In this document: positions 1 to 8,519 of the stretch, one piece after another
How positions within the stretch are numbered: the stretch's first letter is position 1
Layout: each line of letters begins with the position of its first letter
Source of the DNA: Pseudonocardia sp. T1-2H
GTDB taxonomy: Bacteria; Actinomycetota; Actinomycetes; Mycobacteriales; Pseudonocardiaceae
Direction of reading: 5' to 3'
DNA: 64,000 nt
Assembly: GCF_038039215.1 (NCBI RefSeq)
Contig: NZ_JBBPCL010000001.1
Coordinates: 6,571,403-6,635,402, forward strand
Translations under genes and position numbers: made by a program
The notes under the pieces: generated by a model
The model's input: only the letters and a program-made list of their open reading frames with translations
What the model was told of the DNA's origin: nothing
Database searches by the model: none

Positions 1-1
1 C

Positions 2-1543
2 GCGTTCGTGCTGGTCACGCTGGTCTTCGTGTACCGGGCCAGCCGCAGCAACCGCACGGCGTCGGACTACTACGCCGCCGGGCGCTCCTTCACCGGCTCG
101 CAGAACGGCATCGCGATCTCCGGGGACTACCTCTCCGCGGCGTCGTTCCTCGGCATCGCGGGCGCGATCGCCGTCAACGGCTACGACGGCTTCCTCTACT
201 CGGTCGGCTTCCTCGTGGCCTGGCTGGTCGCGCTGCTGCTGGTCGCGGAGCTGCTGCGCAACACCGGCAAGTTCACGATGGGCGACGTCCTGAGCTTCCG
301 GATGCGCCAGCGTCCGGTCCGGGCGGCGGCGGCGACGTCGACCCTGGTGGTGTCGTTCTTCTACCTGCTCGCGCAGATGGCAGGAGCCGGCGGCCTGATC
401 GCCCTGCTGCTGCAGATCCCGAACTCGAACCGGCTCGGACAGAGCATCGTGATCGGCGTCGTCGGCGTCCTGATGATCGTCTACGTGCTGGTCGGCGGGA
501 TGAAGGGCACCACCTACGTCCAGATCATCAAGGCGGGGCTGCTGGTCGTCGGCGCCGCGGTGATGACCGCATGGGTGCTCGGCAAGTACGGGCTGGACTT
601 CTCGGCGCTGCTCGGCGCGGCCGTCGACGCGTCACCGAAGGGCGAGGCGCTGCTCGCGCCGGGCCTGCAGTACACGAACAAGCTGGACTTCATCTCGCTC
701 GGCCTGGCGCTGGTGCTCGGCACGGCCGGGCTGCCGCACATCCTGATGCGCTTCTACACGGTGCCCACGGCCAAGGAGGCCCGCAACTCCGTCGTCTGGG
801 CGATCTGGCTGATCGGCATCTTCTACCTGTTCACGCTGGTCCTGGGCTACGGCGCCGCCGCGCTCGTCGGGCCGGAGGCGATCGCCGCCGCCCCCGGCGG
901 GGTCAACTCGGCCGCCCCGCTGCTGGCGTTCCGGCTCGGTGGCGAGGTGCTGCTCGGGCTGATCTCGGCGATCGCGTTCGCCACGATCCTGGCGGTCGTC
1001 GCCGGGCTGACGATCACGGCGTCGGCCTCGTTCGCGCACGACGTCTACGCCAACCTGCTCAAGAAGGGCGAGGCGAGACCGCAGGACGAGGTTCGGGTCG
1101 CGCGGATGACGGCGCTGATCGTCGGCGTGGTCGCGATCGTCGGCGGGATCCTGGTCAACGGCATCAACGTCGCGTTCCTCGTGGCGCTCGCGTTCGCCGT
1201 CGCCGCGTCGGCGAACCTGCCGACGCTGCTGTACTCGCTGTTCTGGAAGCGGTTCAACACCATGGGCGCGCTGTTCAGCATCTACGGCGGCCTGGCCAGC
1301 TGCGTGCTGCTGATCGTCTTCTCGCCGGTCGTGTCCGGCCCGAAGAGCGTGATCCTGCCGAACGGCGGCTTCGATATCTTCCCGCTGGAGAACCCGGGCA
1401 TCGTCTCGATCCCGCTGTCGTTCCTGCTCGGGATCGTCGGGACGTTCGTGGGGCGCCGGGAGCGGTTCGACACCGAGAAGTTCGCGGAGATGGAGGTCCG
1501 CTCCCTGACGGGCGCGGGCGCGGAGAAGGCGGTCTCGCACTAG
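2..1543 (+). CDS. actP: Cation/acetate symporter (SSS family), 5' end missing
   Basis: Inner-membrane solute:sodium symporter, most like the acetate permease ActP, which takes up short-chain carboxylates with a cation. The reading frame is open from the first base of the window, so the true start lies upstream; about 514 residues remain of the family's usual 540-550. The segment SGDYLSAASFLGIAG near the N-terminus, followed by GYDGFLYSVGFLVAW, is characteristic of ActP. About a dozen hydrophobic segments follow, then a short charged C-terminal tail. The family assignment is firm. Acetate as substrate rests on similarity only, because related members carry pyruvate or propionate. A strong palindrome follows the stop codon. 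Confidence 0.82.
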   Translation, partial: AFVLVTLVFVYRASRSNRTASDYYAAGRSFTGSQNGIAISGDYLSAASFLGIAGAIAVNGYDGFLYSVGFLVAWLVALLLVAELLRNTGKFTMGDVLSFRMRQRPVRAAAATSTLVVSFFYLLAQMAGAGGLIALLLQIPNSNRLGQSIVIGVVGVLMIVYVLVGGMKGTTYVQIIKAGLLVVGAAVMTAWVLGKYGLDFSALLGAAVDASPKGEALLAPGLQYTNKLDFISLGLALVLGTAGLPHILMRFYTVPTAKEARNSVVWAIWLIGIFYLFTLVLGYGAAALVGPEAIAAAPGGVNSAAPLLAFRLGGEVLLGLISAIAFATILAVVAGLTITASASFAHDVYANLLKKGEARPQDEVRVARMTALIVGVVAIVGGILVNGINVAFLVALAFAVAASANLPTLLYSLFWKRFNTMGALFSIYGGLASCVLLIVFSPVVSGPKSVILPNGGFDIFPLENPGIVSIPLSFLLGIVGTFVGRRERFDTEKFAEMEVRSLTGAGAEKAVSH

Positions 1544-1556
1544 CCCTCCCCGACCT

Positions 1557-1606
1557 GCAGGAAAGCCGTCTTCCCGCCGGATCCGGCGGGAAGACGGCTT
1601 TCCTGC
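1557..1606 (+). terminator. Perfect 50-bp palindrome, likely intrinsic terminator
   Basis: A perfect inverted repeat with 25-base arms and no spacer, centred on the GGATCC between 1579 and 1584. It starts 14 bases after the symporter stop. It could form a very long hairpin ending the symporter transcript. There is no T-run, which is common for actinobacterial terminators. The next gene is on the same strand, so it separates two transcription units. Confidence 0.7.
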
Positions 1607-1664
1607 CGTCCGGGGCCGCGTGCGCTCACGGCGGGCTGACGGGGGCGCGTGGCAGGATCGGGGT

Positions 1665-1991
1665 ATGAGTGCTGTCCCGTCCGTGACCGTGGCCGACCTG
1701 CCCGCCGACGCCACGATGCTCGACGTCCGTGAGGCGGACGAGTGGGCCGCCGGCCGCGCGCCGACGTCGGTCCACCTGCCGATGTCCGAGCTCACCGCCC
1801 GGATCTCCGAGATCCCGGACGCCGAGCCCCTCTATGTCGTGTGCCGCTCCGGCGGCCGCTCCGCCCGCGTGGTCGCCTACCTCGCCGGGCAGGGCTACCC
1901 CGCGGTGAACGTCGACGGCGGGATGCAGGCCTGGGCCGGTCAGGGCCGGGCGGTCGTGGCGGACGAGGGCCGCGCCCCCGAGATCGTCTGA
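1665..1991 (+). CDS. Single-domain rhodanese-like sulfurtransferase
   Basis: A 108-residue cytoplasmic single rhodanese domain. The active-site loop CRSGGRSA (about residues 60-67) carries the catalytic cysteine, and LDVREADEWAAG near the N-terminus is the conserved CH2A-like motif. Length matches GlpE/PspE-type stand-alone rhodaneses, which move sulfane sulfur from donors such as thiosulfate to a thiol acceptor. I chose the ATG at 1665, where the rhodanese homology begins; upstream in-frame sequence is low-quality and includes the palindrome flank. The physiological acceptor cannot be told from the context, and the neighbours look unrelated. Confidence 0.85.
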   Translation: MSAVPSVTVADLPADATMLDVREADEWAAGRAPTSVHLPMSELTARISEIPDAEPLYVVCRSGGRSARVVAYLAGQGYPAVNVDGGMQAWAGQGRAVVADEGRAPEIV

Positions 1992-1998
1992 CCCCGCC

Positions 1999-2948
1999 AT
2001 GTCCGGCCCGAACCCGCCCGGGGCAGCCCGCCAGCCGGCCTGCTCGCGCTGCGGGCGCACCGCGCCGCCGGGCGCCGGGCCGTTCTGCCCGTACTGCGGG
2101 CGCTACCTCGCCGCGCTGGTGTGGGTGGCCGAGACACCGCCGTCGGCGCGGCGTCCGGTGCGCACGTCCCCGCGCCCGCCCTACGGGGGCCCGCCGCGCT
2201 ACGCGTTCGTCCCGCGCTGGGGCTTCCCCCGGGGCCGTGGCGGACGAGCACGCCGCCCGCGCCGCCGAGCGCGATGCTGCGCGCCCGGGTCGCGCTGAGC
2301 CGGCTGGTGCCGCTGCTGTGGATCACCGCCGCCGTCGCGCTGGTCGCCGCCGGGGCCGAGACCTGGCGGTACTTCCTGCTGCTCGCGAGCCGCACGGACG
2401 CCCTGTCCACCACGGCCGTCCGCTGGTCGGACGGCTTGGTCCGCACCGCGGGGTGGGCCTCGGTCGCCGCGTTCGTGCCCTGCGGGCTGGTCCTCGTCAC
2501 GTGGTCGCTGCACGCTCTGCAGGCCGCGGGGGACCGCACGGCCACCCGGCCCTCCCGCAGCCCGTTGACGGTCGTCCTGGGCTGGCTGGTGCCGGGGCCG
2601 AACCTGAGCGTGCCGGGCTCGCTGCTCGCGGAGATCGAGCACGCCGGGCTGGACCGCTCCCCGGACGAGCGGCCGCGGCCGTCCCGGCTGGTCCTTCTCT
2701 GGTGGGCCGTGTGGGCGCTGGGCGTGGTGCTGGGCGTCCTCACGCTGCTGTGGTCGTTGCGCACGGGCGCCCAGGCCCGCGCCGACGGCGTGGTGCTGCA
2801 CGCGCTGGTGGACCTCACGGCGGTCGCGACGGCGGTGCTCACCCTGAAGGTCACCCGCCGGCTCACGGCGCTGCTCGCCCCGCCGACGGGGGAGCGACGG
2901 GAGATCCTGGTCGCGGTCAGGCCGCCGGCGGAACCCGTACCCGCATGA
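1999..2948 (+). CDS. DUF4328 membrane protein with N-terminal zinc ribbon, frameshifted
   Basis: Two overlapping frames make one protein. The first (from ATG 1999) has a zinc-ribbon CSRCG...CPYCG (residues about 14-35) and a proline/arginine-rich linker. The second, from about 2231, holds about four hydrophobic helices of a DUF4328-type domain with a polar C-terminus. The frames join if one C is restored to the C-run at 2226-2230, giving a smooth linker WGFPPGPW. The function of DUF4328 proteins is unknown; a zinc ribbon before a membrane domain is a common layout. It follows the rhodanese by only seven bases. I read the break as probable sequence error; a true pseudogene is possible. Confidence 0.6.
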
Positions 2949-2950
2949 CG

Positions 2951-2995
2951 CTCGTGGTCCTTTCGTTCCGCGTGGCGACACGGAGGGGCCACGAG
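2951..2995. terminator. Possible bidirectional terminator hairpin
   Basis: Bases 2951-2960 pair with 2986-2995 (ten pairs, one of them G-T) around a 25-base loop. The hairpin lies between the convergent DUF4328 and P450 genes. The large loop keeps confidence low. Confidence 0.3.
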
Positions 2996-3002
2996 TGCGG
3001 TG

Positions 3003-4187
3003 TCAGGTCGTCACCGGAAGGCACACCAGTCCCCGCATGACGAAGTCCGGCCGCCGTGGAGGCTCGCCCGCGAGCGTCAGGGCCGGCAGCCGCTCGCGCA
3101 GCGCCTCCAGCGCCGCCGCGACCTCGAGCCGGGCCAGCGGGGCGCCCAGGCAGTAGTGCACGCCCGCACCGAAGCCGAGGTGCGGGTTCGGGTTCCGGTC
3201 CAGGTCCAGGCGCCCGGGCTCGGCGAACACCGCCGGATCGTGCGCGGCGGCCCCCAGCAGGGCGGCGATCTTCGTCCCGGCGGGCACCGGGAACCCGGCC
3301 ACCTCGACGTCGACGACCGCGGTCCGTTCGAACAGCTGCAGCGGCGCGTCGAACCGGATGAGCTCCTCGACGGCCGTCGGGGCCGTCGCGGGACCCAGCC
3401 GGGCCCATTCGTCGGGGCGGCGGAGCAGGGCGAGGACCCCGTTGCCGATCACGTTCACCGTGGCCTCGTGCCCGGCCATCAGCAGCAGCGCCGCGGTGCC
3501 GACGAGCTCGTCGGAGGAGAGGCGCGCCCCGTCCGCGGAGGCCTCGGCCAGCAGTCCGCTGACCAGGTCGTCCGACGGCGCCCGGCGGCGGAAGGCGGCG
3601 AGCTCGCGCAGTGCCCCGACGAACTCCGCGGACGCCTTCTCCGCCGCCGCCCGCCGGTCCTCGCCCGGATCGGGCTCGTACATCGTGACGATCGTGTTCG
3701 ACCATCCTCGGAGCAGCGCGCGCTCCGGCCCCTCGACGCCCAGCAGTTCGGCGATCACCTCCACCGGCAGTGTCGCGGCGACGTGCTCGAGGAGGTCCGC
3801 CTCGCCGTCGTCGGCGACGCGGGCGGCCAGGTCGTCGACGAGCCGGGCGGCCAGCCTGCGCACCCGGGGCGCGAGCCGGGCGGTGTGCCCGCGCCCGAAC
3901 GCCGCCGCGACGAGCCCGCGCAGCCGCGAGTGTCCGGGCCCCTCCCGTTCGAGGAGGGAGTTGCGGTGCAGCAGGTTGAAGGCGGTGAAGGAGTCCGCGG
4001 GCTCCGCGTCCGCCCAGATCCGGCCGAGGTCGCGGCGGCGCAGCACGGCGGAGCAGGCCGCGTGCGACACGGCGACCGGAATGCCGAGCCCCGGATGCGG
4101 GTGGACCTCGGCCTCGGCCCGCAGTCGCGCGAACGTCGGATACGGATCGGCCAGAAACGCGGGGTCAGCAGGGTCGAACGGCACCAC
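3003..4187 (-). CDS. Cytochrome P450
   Basis: A 394-residue soluble bacterial class I cytochrome P450, a haem monooxygenase that needs ferredoxin partners encoded elsewhere. Visible motifs are the I-helix AGHEAT, the K-helix ExxR (EELIRF) and the haem-binding FGAGVHYCLG with its cysteine ligand. The N-terminal FDPADPAFLADPYPTFARLR is the usual start of the family. I chose the GTG at 4187, with AAAGG about eight bases upstream; a second GTG follows directly. It is divergent from the SEC-C protein gene, with starts 22 bases apart, so the promoters must overlap. The substrate and CYP subfamily cannot be told from sequence alone. Confidence 0.88.
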   Translation of the reverse strand: MVPFDPADPAFLADPYPTFARLRAEAEVHPHPGLGIPVAVSHAACSAVLRRRDLGRIWADAEPADSFTAFNLLHRNSLLEREGPGHSRLRGLVAAAFGRGHTARLAPRVRRLAARLVDDLAARVADDGEADLLEHVAATLPVEVIAELLGVEGPERALLRGWSNTIVTMYEPDPGEDRRAAAEKASAEFVGALRELAAFRRRAPSDDLVSGLLAEASADGARLSSDELVGTAALLLMAGHEATVNVIGNGVLALLRRPDEWARLGPATAPTAVEELIRFDAPLQLFERTAVVDVEVAGFPVPAGTKIAALLGAAAHDPAVFAEPGRLDLDRNPNPHLGFGAGVHYCLGAPLARLEVAAALEALRERLPALTLAGEPPRRPDFVMRGLVCLPVTT

Positions 4188-4208
4188 TCCGCTACCTTTG
4201 CACCCCTG

Positions 4209-5153
4209 ATGTCCAAGAAGAATCGCCACCGCACCGCCGCTGCCGCGGCCGACGGTGAGAACCCCCGCCGCCCCTGTCCGTGTGGTTCCGGCAAGCGCTA
4301 CAAGGCGTGCCACGGAGCCGGCGACGACGTGATCGTCATCCGCCCGTTCGAGGGGCTGGCCGCGGAGCCGGACCTGGTCGCGATGCGGGAGTTCCTGCCG
4401 TCCGCGGTCGCGCCGCTGCCGTTGCGCACGAAGGGCGAGCGTCCGGTGCGGATCGCGTCCGTGCTGCCCGGCGCCTCCGCGGCGCTGGTCCGGCCGGACG
4501 GCGAGATCCTGCTCGGGATGCAGGTGCAGACCCGTTCCGGGGACCTCTCGGCGGACGTCGCCCGGGCGCTGCGCTGGGCCGAGCAGGCGGAGCCGGGGGA
4601 GGCGCTGTCCGTCGTCGGGCCCGGGGTCGGGGGCAGCGAGGTGGTGCGGCTGCAGGACCTGCTGATCGCGGACGCGCCGCTGGAGCCGGAGCTGTTCCCG
4701 GACTTCGCCTGGTGGATCGCCGAGGGCGTCGACGAGACGTCTCCCGAGGTCGCCGCGACCCTCGAGCGCGCCAATTCGGTGATCATGCCGACCGAGGCCG
4801 TCGCCGGGCCGGGCGTCCGCGCCGCCTACTGGGTGGACACGGGCGCGAAGGCGCACCTGCGCTGGGTGCGCCCCGAGCCGGAGGACGCGCTGATGGCGGC
4901 CCTGGCCCGGCTGCACGCGGCCGGCGCGCTGGAGCTCTCGGAGGGCAGCCGCTACGCCGGCGCGTTCCGGGCCCACGGCCTGCTCGTCCCGGTGTGGGAC
5001 CTGGACCGGGAGCTGCACGCGAAGGAGTGGGCGGAGCCCGCCGCGGCCTTCGCGAAGCGCCTGGCGCAGGCCCTCGCCGACGAGACCCCGCTGACGACAC
5101 AGGAGCGCGGCGCCCGGGACGCGATCGCCGGCAAGCAGGTCACCCTGCGCTGA
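4209..5153 (+). CDS. SEC-C motif protein, DUF5926 family
   Basis: A 314-residue protein with a basic N-terminus (MSKKNRHR), then a SEC-C zinc motif CPCGSGKRYKACHG at about residues 23-36, the same metal-binding fold as the SecA C-terminus. The rest matches the actinobacterial DUF5926 family, whose role is unknown. SEC-C motifs generally bind zinc and contact nucleic acids, ribosomes or SecB, so a translation- or secretion-linked role is only an inference. The ATG at 4209 directly precedes the motif region. Two tryptophan-rich stretches (FAWWIAEG, VWDLDRELHAKEW) are conserved-looking but of unknown meaning. It is convergent with the ferritin gene. Confidence 0.8.
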   Translation: MSKKNRHRTAAAAADGENPRRPCPCGSGKRYKACHGAGDDVIVIRPFEGLAAEPDLVAMREFLPSAVAPLPLRTKGERPVRIASVLPGASAALVRPDGEILLGMQVQTRSGDLSADVARALRWAEQAEPGEALSVVGPGVGGSEVVRLQDLLIADAPLEPELFPDFAWWIAEGVDETSPEVAATLERANSVIMPTEAVAGPGVRAAYWVDTGAKAHLRWVRPEPEDALMAALARLHAAGALELSEGSRYAGAFRAHGLLVPVWDLDRELHAKEWAEPAAAFAKRLAQALADETPLTTQERGARDAIAGKQVTLR

Positions 5154-5165
5154 CCCGGCCGGAAC

Positions 5166-5216
5166 GCACGAACGGCACTCTCGCGCGGTAGGTGTGCGCG
5201 AAAGCGCCGTTCGTGC
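5166..5216. terminator. Hairpin between convergent genes
   Basis: Bases 5166-5176 pair perfectly with 5206-5216 (11 bp), with a further inner pairing of 5181-5186 with 5196-5201. The structure sits between the stops of the SEC-C gene (+) and the ferritin gene (-), so it can serve both directions. There is no T-run. Confidence 0.6.
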
Positions 5217-5231
5217 AGGTCGAAGGGTGCG

Positions 5232-5765
5232 TCAGACGCGGCCCCCGGCGACCGGCGGCGCCGTGGTGTCCGTCCCGGCTGCCTTCTGCAGCTCGCGGTT
5301 CACGAAGTCCTCGATGTGGAACAGGTTGTCCCCGGCACGCTGGACGACGGTGAGCAGCGTCGACATGGACGCGACCTCCTCGACCTGCTCCTTCAGGAAC
5401 CACTGCATGAACTGCTCGCCGAGGTAGTCGCCCTCGTCCCGGGCGGTCCGCGCGAGCGTGGTGATCTGCTCGGTGACCTGCTTCTCCTGGGCCAGCGCGA
5501 GCCGCACGACGTCCTCGACGCTCGCGAAGTCGTTGCGCACGTCGTCGACCCCGGGGATGGCGACGCGGGCGTCGGAGTCGAGCAGGTACTGGACCATGCT
5601 CATCGCGTGGTTCCGCTCCTCCAGCGCCTGGGCGTAGAAGTGCGCGGCGAGCTGGGGAAGATCCTCGTCGTCGAGCCACACCGCGACGGCGGCGTACTGC
5701 TGGCTCGCCGTGAACTCGTTGCGGATCTGGTCTCTGAGCAGAGCAAGGAACTTCGAGTCGGACAC
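5232..5765 (-). CDS. bfrB: Ferritin (BfrB-like, non-haem)
   Basis: A 177-residue four-helix-bundle ferritin that stores iron as a mineral core. Ferroxidase ligands are visible: the first-helix glutamate in QIRNEFTASQQY, the EERNH motif (about residues 49-53), and the QEK/EQI region of the third helix. A C-terminal helix beyond the bundle is kept, as in mycobacterial BfrB (Rv3841). I chose the GTG at 5765, since the family typically begins a few residues before KFLALLRDQI; no strong ribosome binding site is visible. The order ferritin ... DUF2470 ... pheA resembles M. tuberculosis Rv3841-Rv3838c. No IdeR-type iron box was found directly upstream. Confidence 0.88.
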   Translation of the reverse strand: MSDSKFLALLRDQIRNEFTASQQYAAVAVWLDDEDLPQLAAHFYAQALEERNHAMSMVQYLLDSDARVAIPGVDDVRNDFASVEDVVRLALAQEKQVTEQITTLARTARDEGDYLGEQFMQWFLKEQVEEVASMSTLLTVVQRAGDNLFHIEDFVNRELQKAAGTDTTAPPVAGGRV

Positions 5766-5789
5766 CCGGCGATGGTAGCCCCGAACCTT

Positions 5790-5808
5790 TTCTGGAACGG
5801 TTCCAGAA
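5790..5808. promoter_or_regulatory. 19-bp palindromic operator candidate
   Basis: TTCTGGAACGGTTCCAGAA is a perfect palindrome (nine-base arms, one central base) in the 102-bp gap between the divergent ferritin and SDR genes. It lies 25 bases from the ferritin start and 59 from the SDR start. Size and symmetry suit a TetR- or GntR-type repressor dimer. The cognate regulator is not in the window. Confidence 0.55.
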
Positions 5809-5867
5809 CGGTGTGATGTGACGAGCGGCACTTCCCCAACCGATTGTCTGATCCATAACCTCCGGTC

Positions 5868-6776
5868 ATGGGACTTCTCGACGGCAAGGTCGTCATCGTG
5901 ACCGGTGCCGGGCGCGGCATCGGGCGCGGTGAGGCGCTCGAATGTGCGGCACAGGGTGCGGCGGTGGTGGTGGCGGAGTTCGACCCGGACGCGGGGGACA
6001 CGGTCGCCAAGGAGATCGTCGGCGCGGGCGGCCGGGCCGTCGCCGTCGGCGGGGACGTGGCGGACGCCGGCGTCGCGAACTCGCTGGTCGAGGCGGCGGT
6101 AGAGGAGTTCGGCGGCCTCGACGCGCTGGTCAACAACGCGGGCATCCTGCGGGACCGCACGATCGCCAAGATGACCGACGACGACTGGGACGCCGTCGTC
6201 CGCGTCCACCTGCGGGGCCACTTCCTCCCCACGCGTGCCGCGGTGCAGTACTGGCGCGAGAACAAGCGGCCGGGCCACGTGGTGAGCACCGCGTCCACGT
6301 CCGGCCTGCTCGGCAACTTCGGCCAGACGAACTACGGCGCGGCCAAGGCGGGCATCGCGGCGTTCTCCACGATCGTGGCGATGGAGGGTGCCCGGGCCGG
6401 CATCACGTCGAACGCGATCGCCCCGACCGCCCTCACCCGGATGACGCTGGACCTGATGCCGGAGGAGTGGAAGCGACAGCGCGACGCCGAGCTGGAGCGG
6501 GGCGGGTTCGACTTCTTCGCGCCCGAGAACGTCGCGCCGCTCGTCGCCTACCTCTGCTCGGACGAGTCCAGCCACATCAGCGGCAAGGTCTTCGGCGTGC
6601 AGGGGGACAGCGTCGAGATCTTCCAGCCGTTCACCTCGGTCGCCGAGGTGACCAATGGCGGCCGGCGCTGGGAGCCGTCGGAGCTGGCCGGGCGGATCGA
6701 CGGCCTGTTCACCGCCTCCGGCATCCAGCCCGGCCCGGAGAACATGATGGACCGCATGCGGTACAAGATCCTCTGA
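5868..6776 (+). CDS. Short-chain dehydrogenase/reductase (3-hydroxyacyl-CoA dehydrogenase-like)
   Basis: A 302-residue NAD(P)-dependent SDR. It has the cofactor motif TGAGRGIG (residues 12-19), NNAG (about 94-97), a catalytic serine in STASTSG and YGAAK as the catalytic Tyr/Lys pair. It is longer than a classical 250-residue SDR. The extra C-terminal region, after GVQGDSVEIF, resembles the dehydrogenase domain of peroxisomal multifunctional enzyme type 2, so a 3-hydroxyacyl-CoA or steroid/lipid substrate is likely but unproven. The ATG at 5868 fits the family start MGLLDGKVVIVTG. A palindromic operator candidate lies upstream and a hairpin follows the stop. Confidence 0.85.
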   Translation: MGLLDGKVVIVTGAGRGIGRGEALECAAQGAAVVVAEFDPDAGDTVAKEIVGAGGRAVAVGGDVADAGVANSLVEAAVEEFGGLDALVNNAGILRDRTIAKMTDDDWDAVVRVHLRGHFLPTRAAVQYWRENKRPGHVVSTASTSGLLGNFGQTNYGAAKAGIAAFSTIVAMEGARAGITSNAIAPTALTRMTLDLMPEEWKRQRDAELERGGFDFFAPENVAPLVAYLCSDESSHISGKVFGVQGDSVEIFQPFTSVAEVTNGGRRWEPSELAGRIDGLFTASGIQPGPENMMDRMRYKIL

Positions 6777-6784
6777 CTCGCGAC

Positions 6785-6811
6785 CCCGCGTTGTGGCCTG
6801 CACAACGCGGG
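6785..6811. terminator. Terminator hairpin between convergent genes
   Basis: An 11-bp perfect stem (6785-6795 with 6801-6811) and a five-base loop, eight bases after the SDR stop and six before the end of the convergent CPBP gene. It probably ends both transcripts. Confidence 0.65.
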
Positions 6812-6817
6812 TCTCCG

Positions 6818-7618
6818 TCACGAGATCCAGCCGGTGGGCAGCAGGGCGTAGCCGACGAAGGCCACGATGTCGATCAGCGCGTGCGCGCCGACGAGGGGCC
6901 AGAGCCGGTTCGTCCGCTGCCACACCCGGCCGAACACCAGCCCCATGACGACGTTGCCGACGAACCCGCCGAGCCCCTGGTAGAGGTGGTAGGCCCCGCG
7001 CAGCAGCGCGGACACCAGCACCGAGCGGTTCTCGGACCAGCCGAGCTGGCGGAACCGGGTGAGCAGGTACCCGATCATCACCAGCTCCTCCGCCCACGCG
7101 TTGGCCGCGGCGGAGAACAGGAGGACCGGGGTGCGCCACCAGACGTCGTCGAGGGTGCTGGGGGCCACGTCGAGGCTCACGCCGAGGGCCCGCGCCACGA
7201 GGTAGAGACCGAGCCCGGGGATGCCGATCAGCGCGGCGAGGCCGACGGCACCGGCGGCGTCCCGGCCGGGGTGCCGGGCGTCCAGTCCCACGCGGGCCAG
7301 CGCGATCCCGCCGCGCAGCAGCAGGTAGGCGCCCAGGGCGCCCCAGCCGACCAGCTGCAGGGCCCGCACCAGCTGGAGCGCGAGGTCCACCAGGCCCACC
7401 TGCGCGGCCGGCGCGTTGAGCGCGACCGACTGCTCGGACAGCGGGGTGGGCGACAGGAGCGAGTCCAGCAGCGACAGCGCGCTGCGGAGCGCGGAGAGCC
7501 CGAGGGTGACGGTCAGGACGACGAGGAGCTCGAGGACGAGCAGCCGGCGGCCGGCGCGGTCCCGCACGACGGCCACCGCGTCGGACGGCGCGGGCGCCAG
7601 CCATTCCCGTAGGGCCAC
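6818..7618 (-). CDS. CPBP-family intramembrane metalloprotease
   Basis: A 266-residue polytopic membrane protein of the CPBP (CAAX protease and bacteriocin-processing, Abi) family. The family's metal and catalytic residues are visible in order: the paired glutamates of AEELVMIGYLLTRFR, the histidine in LLRGAYHLYQG and the last histidine in GAHALIDIVAF. About seven or eight hydrophobic segments. Family members act as intramembrane proteases or protease-like factors, and some give bacteriocin self-immunity; the substrate here is unknown. The ATG at 7618 gives a short charged N-terminus before the first helix. No bacteriocin genes lie nearby, so a housekeeping role is more likely. Confidence 0.8.
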   Translation of the reverse strand: MALREWLAPAPSDAVAVVRDRAGRRLLVLELLVVLTVTLGLSALRSALSLLDSLLSPTPLSEQSVALNAPAAQVGLVDLALQLVRALQLVGWGALGAYLLLRGGIALARVGLDARHPGRDAAGAVGLAALIGIPGLGLYLVARALGVSLDVAPSTLDDVWWRTPVLLFSAAANAWAEELVMIGYLLTRFRQLGWSENRSVLVSALLRGAYHLYQGLGGFVGNVVMGLVFGRVWQRTNRLWPLVGAHALIDIVAFVGYALLPTGWIS

Positions 7619-7668
7619 GGTGCGACGCTACCCGGGGTCCTTCTTCTACAACGCGTAGGATGGCGCTC

Positions 7669-8183
7669 GTGCGACAGCTGGTGTTCTCCCCCGCTGGATC
7701 GTCTGGCACCTGCTCACCCTCGGTGCGATGGCGGCCTGCGTCTGGCTGTCCAAGTGGCAGTGGGACCGGGCGGGTTCGAACCTCGGCACCGCCGCCAACG
7801 TCGGCTACGGCCTGCAGTGGCCGTTCTTCGCCCTCTTCTTCGGCTACATGTGGTGGCGTTTCCTGCGCCTGGAGGTGCGCCGGCTCGAGGGCGAGGAGCC
7901 GGAGGAGCACGAGACGCCGGCGGTCCCGACGGCCGAGCCGCGCGCCCCGAAGGAGATCGACCCGGTTCCGCTCGCCCCGGAGACGACGGCCCCCGAGCCC
8001 CGCGCGAACGACGCCGCGACCACCGAGGACGACCGGGAACCCGCCCCCTGGGACCGCGGGCCCTCGCCCTTCACCCCGACCCCCGTGCCGGCCGCAAAAC
8101 CCGTCACCGACGACGAGGACCCCCGGCTGGCCGCCTACAACCGGATGCTGGCGCAGCTCGCCGCCCGGGACCAGGAGACTTGA
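7669..8183 (+). CDS. Small membrane protein with proline-rich tail, frameshifted
   Basis: A conserved-looking actinobacterial protein with two hydrophobic segments in the first 65 residues (reconstructed RWIVWHLLTLGAM, then LQWPFFALFFGYMWW), then a long acidic and proline-rich cytoplasmic tail. From GTG 7669 (GGA eight bases upstream) the frame gives MRQLVFSP and then breaks. Restoring one C to the run at 7688-7692 joins it to the downstream frame. The stop TGA shares its last base with the ATG of the DUF3817 gene, so the two are translationally coupled. I do not recognise a function. The break is probably a sequencing indel. Confidence 0.6.
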
Positions 8184-8509
8184 TGTCGATCTCCCTCGCC
8201 CTGAAGGCCTACCGGATCGCCGCGTGGGTCACCGGTGTCGGGCTGCTGGTGCTCGTCTTCTACGCGATGCCGATGAAGTACTTCTTCGACACCCCGGGCC
8301 CGGTCGCCGTGGTCGGGATGTTGCACGGCTTCCTGTACATGATCTACATCGTGTGTGCGCTGCTGCTCGCCGAGCGCGCCCGGTTCACCCCGGTGTTCGC
8401 GCTGCTCGTGCTGGTCGCGGGCACGATCCCGATCTGCTCGTTCATCGCCGAGCGCAAGGTCACCCACCGCGTCCAGGACAGGCTCGCGGCCCAGAACCCC
8501 GCGAGCTGA
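8183..8509 (+). CDS. DUF3817 integral membrane protein
   Basis: A 108-residue protein with three to four hydrophobic segments, matching the DUF3817 family. Typical features are the aromatic-rich FYAMPMKYFFDTPGP and a conserved GMLHGFLYMIYIV segment containing a membrane histidine. The function is unknown; DUF3817 domains are often found as stand-alone actinobacterial membrane proteins. The start ATG overlaps the upstream stop by one base (TGATG), which fixes the start and indicates coupling. It is convergent with the DUF2470 gene, with ten bases between the stops. Confidence 0.8.
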   Translation: MSISLALKAYRIAAWVTGVGLLVLVFYAMPMKYFFDTPGPVAVVGMLHGFLYMIYIVCALLLAERARFTPVFALLVLVAGTIPICSFIAERKVTHRVQDRLAAQNPAS

Positions 8510-8519
8510 CCGGAGGCGG

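Noticed and set aside
632..1795. Long open frame on the minus strand opposite the symporter gene
   Set aside because: Arg/Pro/His-rich product typical of the antisense frame of GC-rich genes; no family signal.
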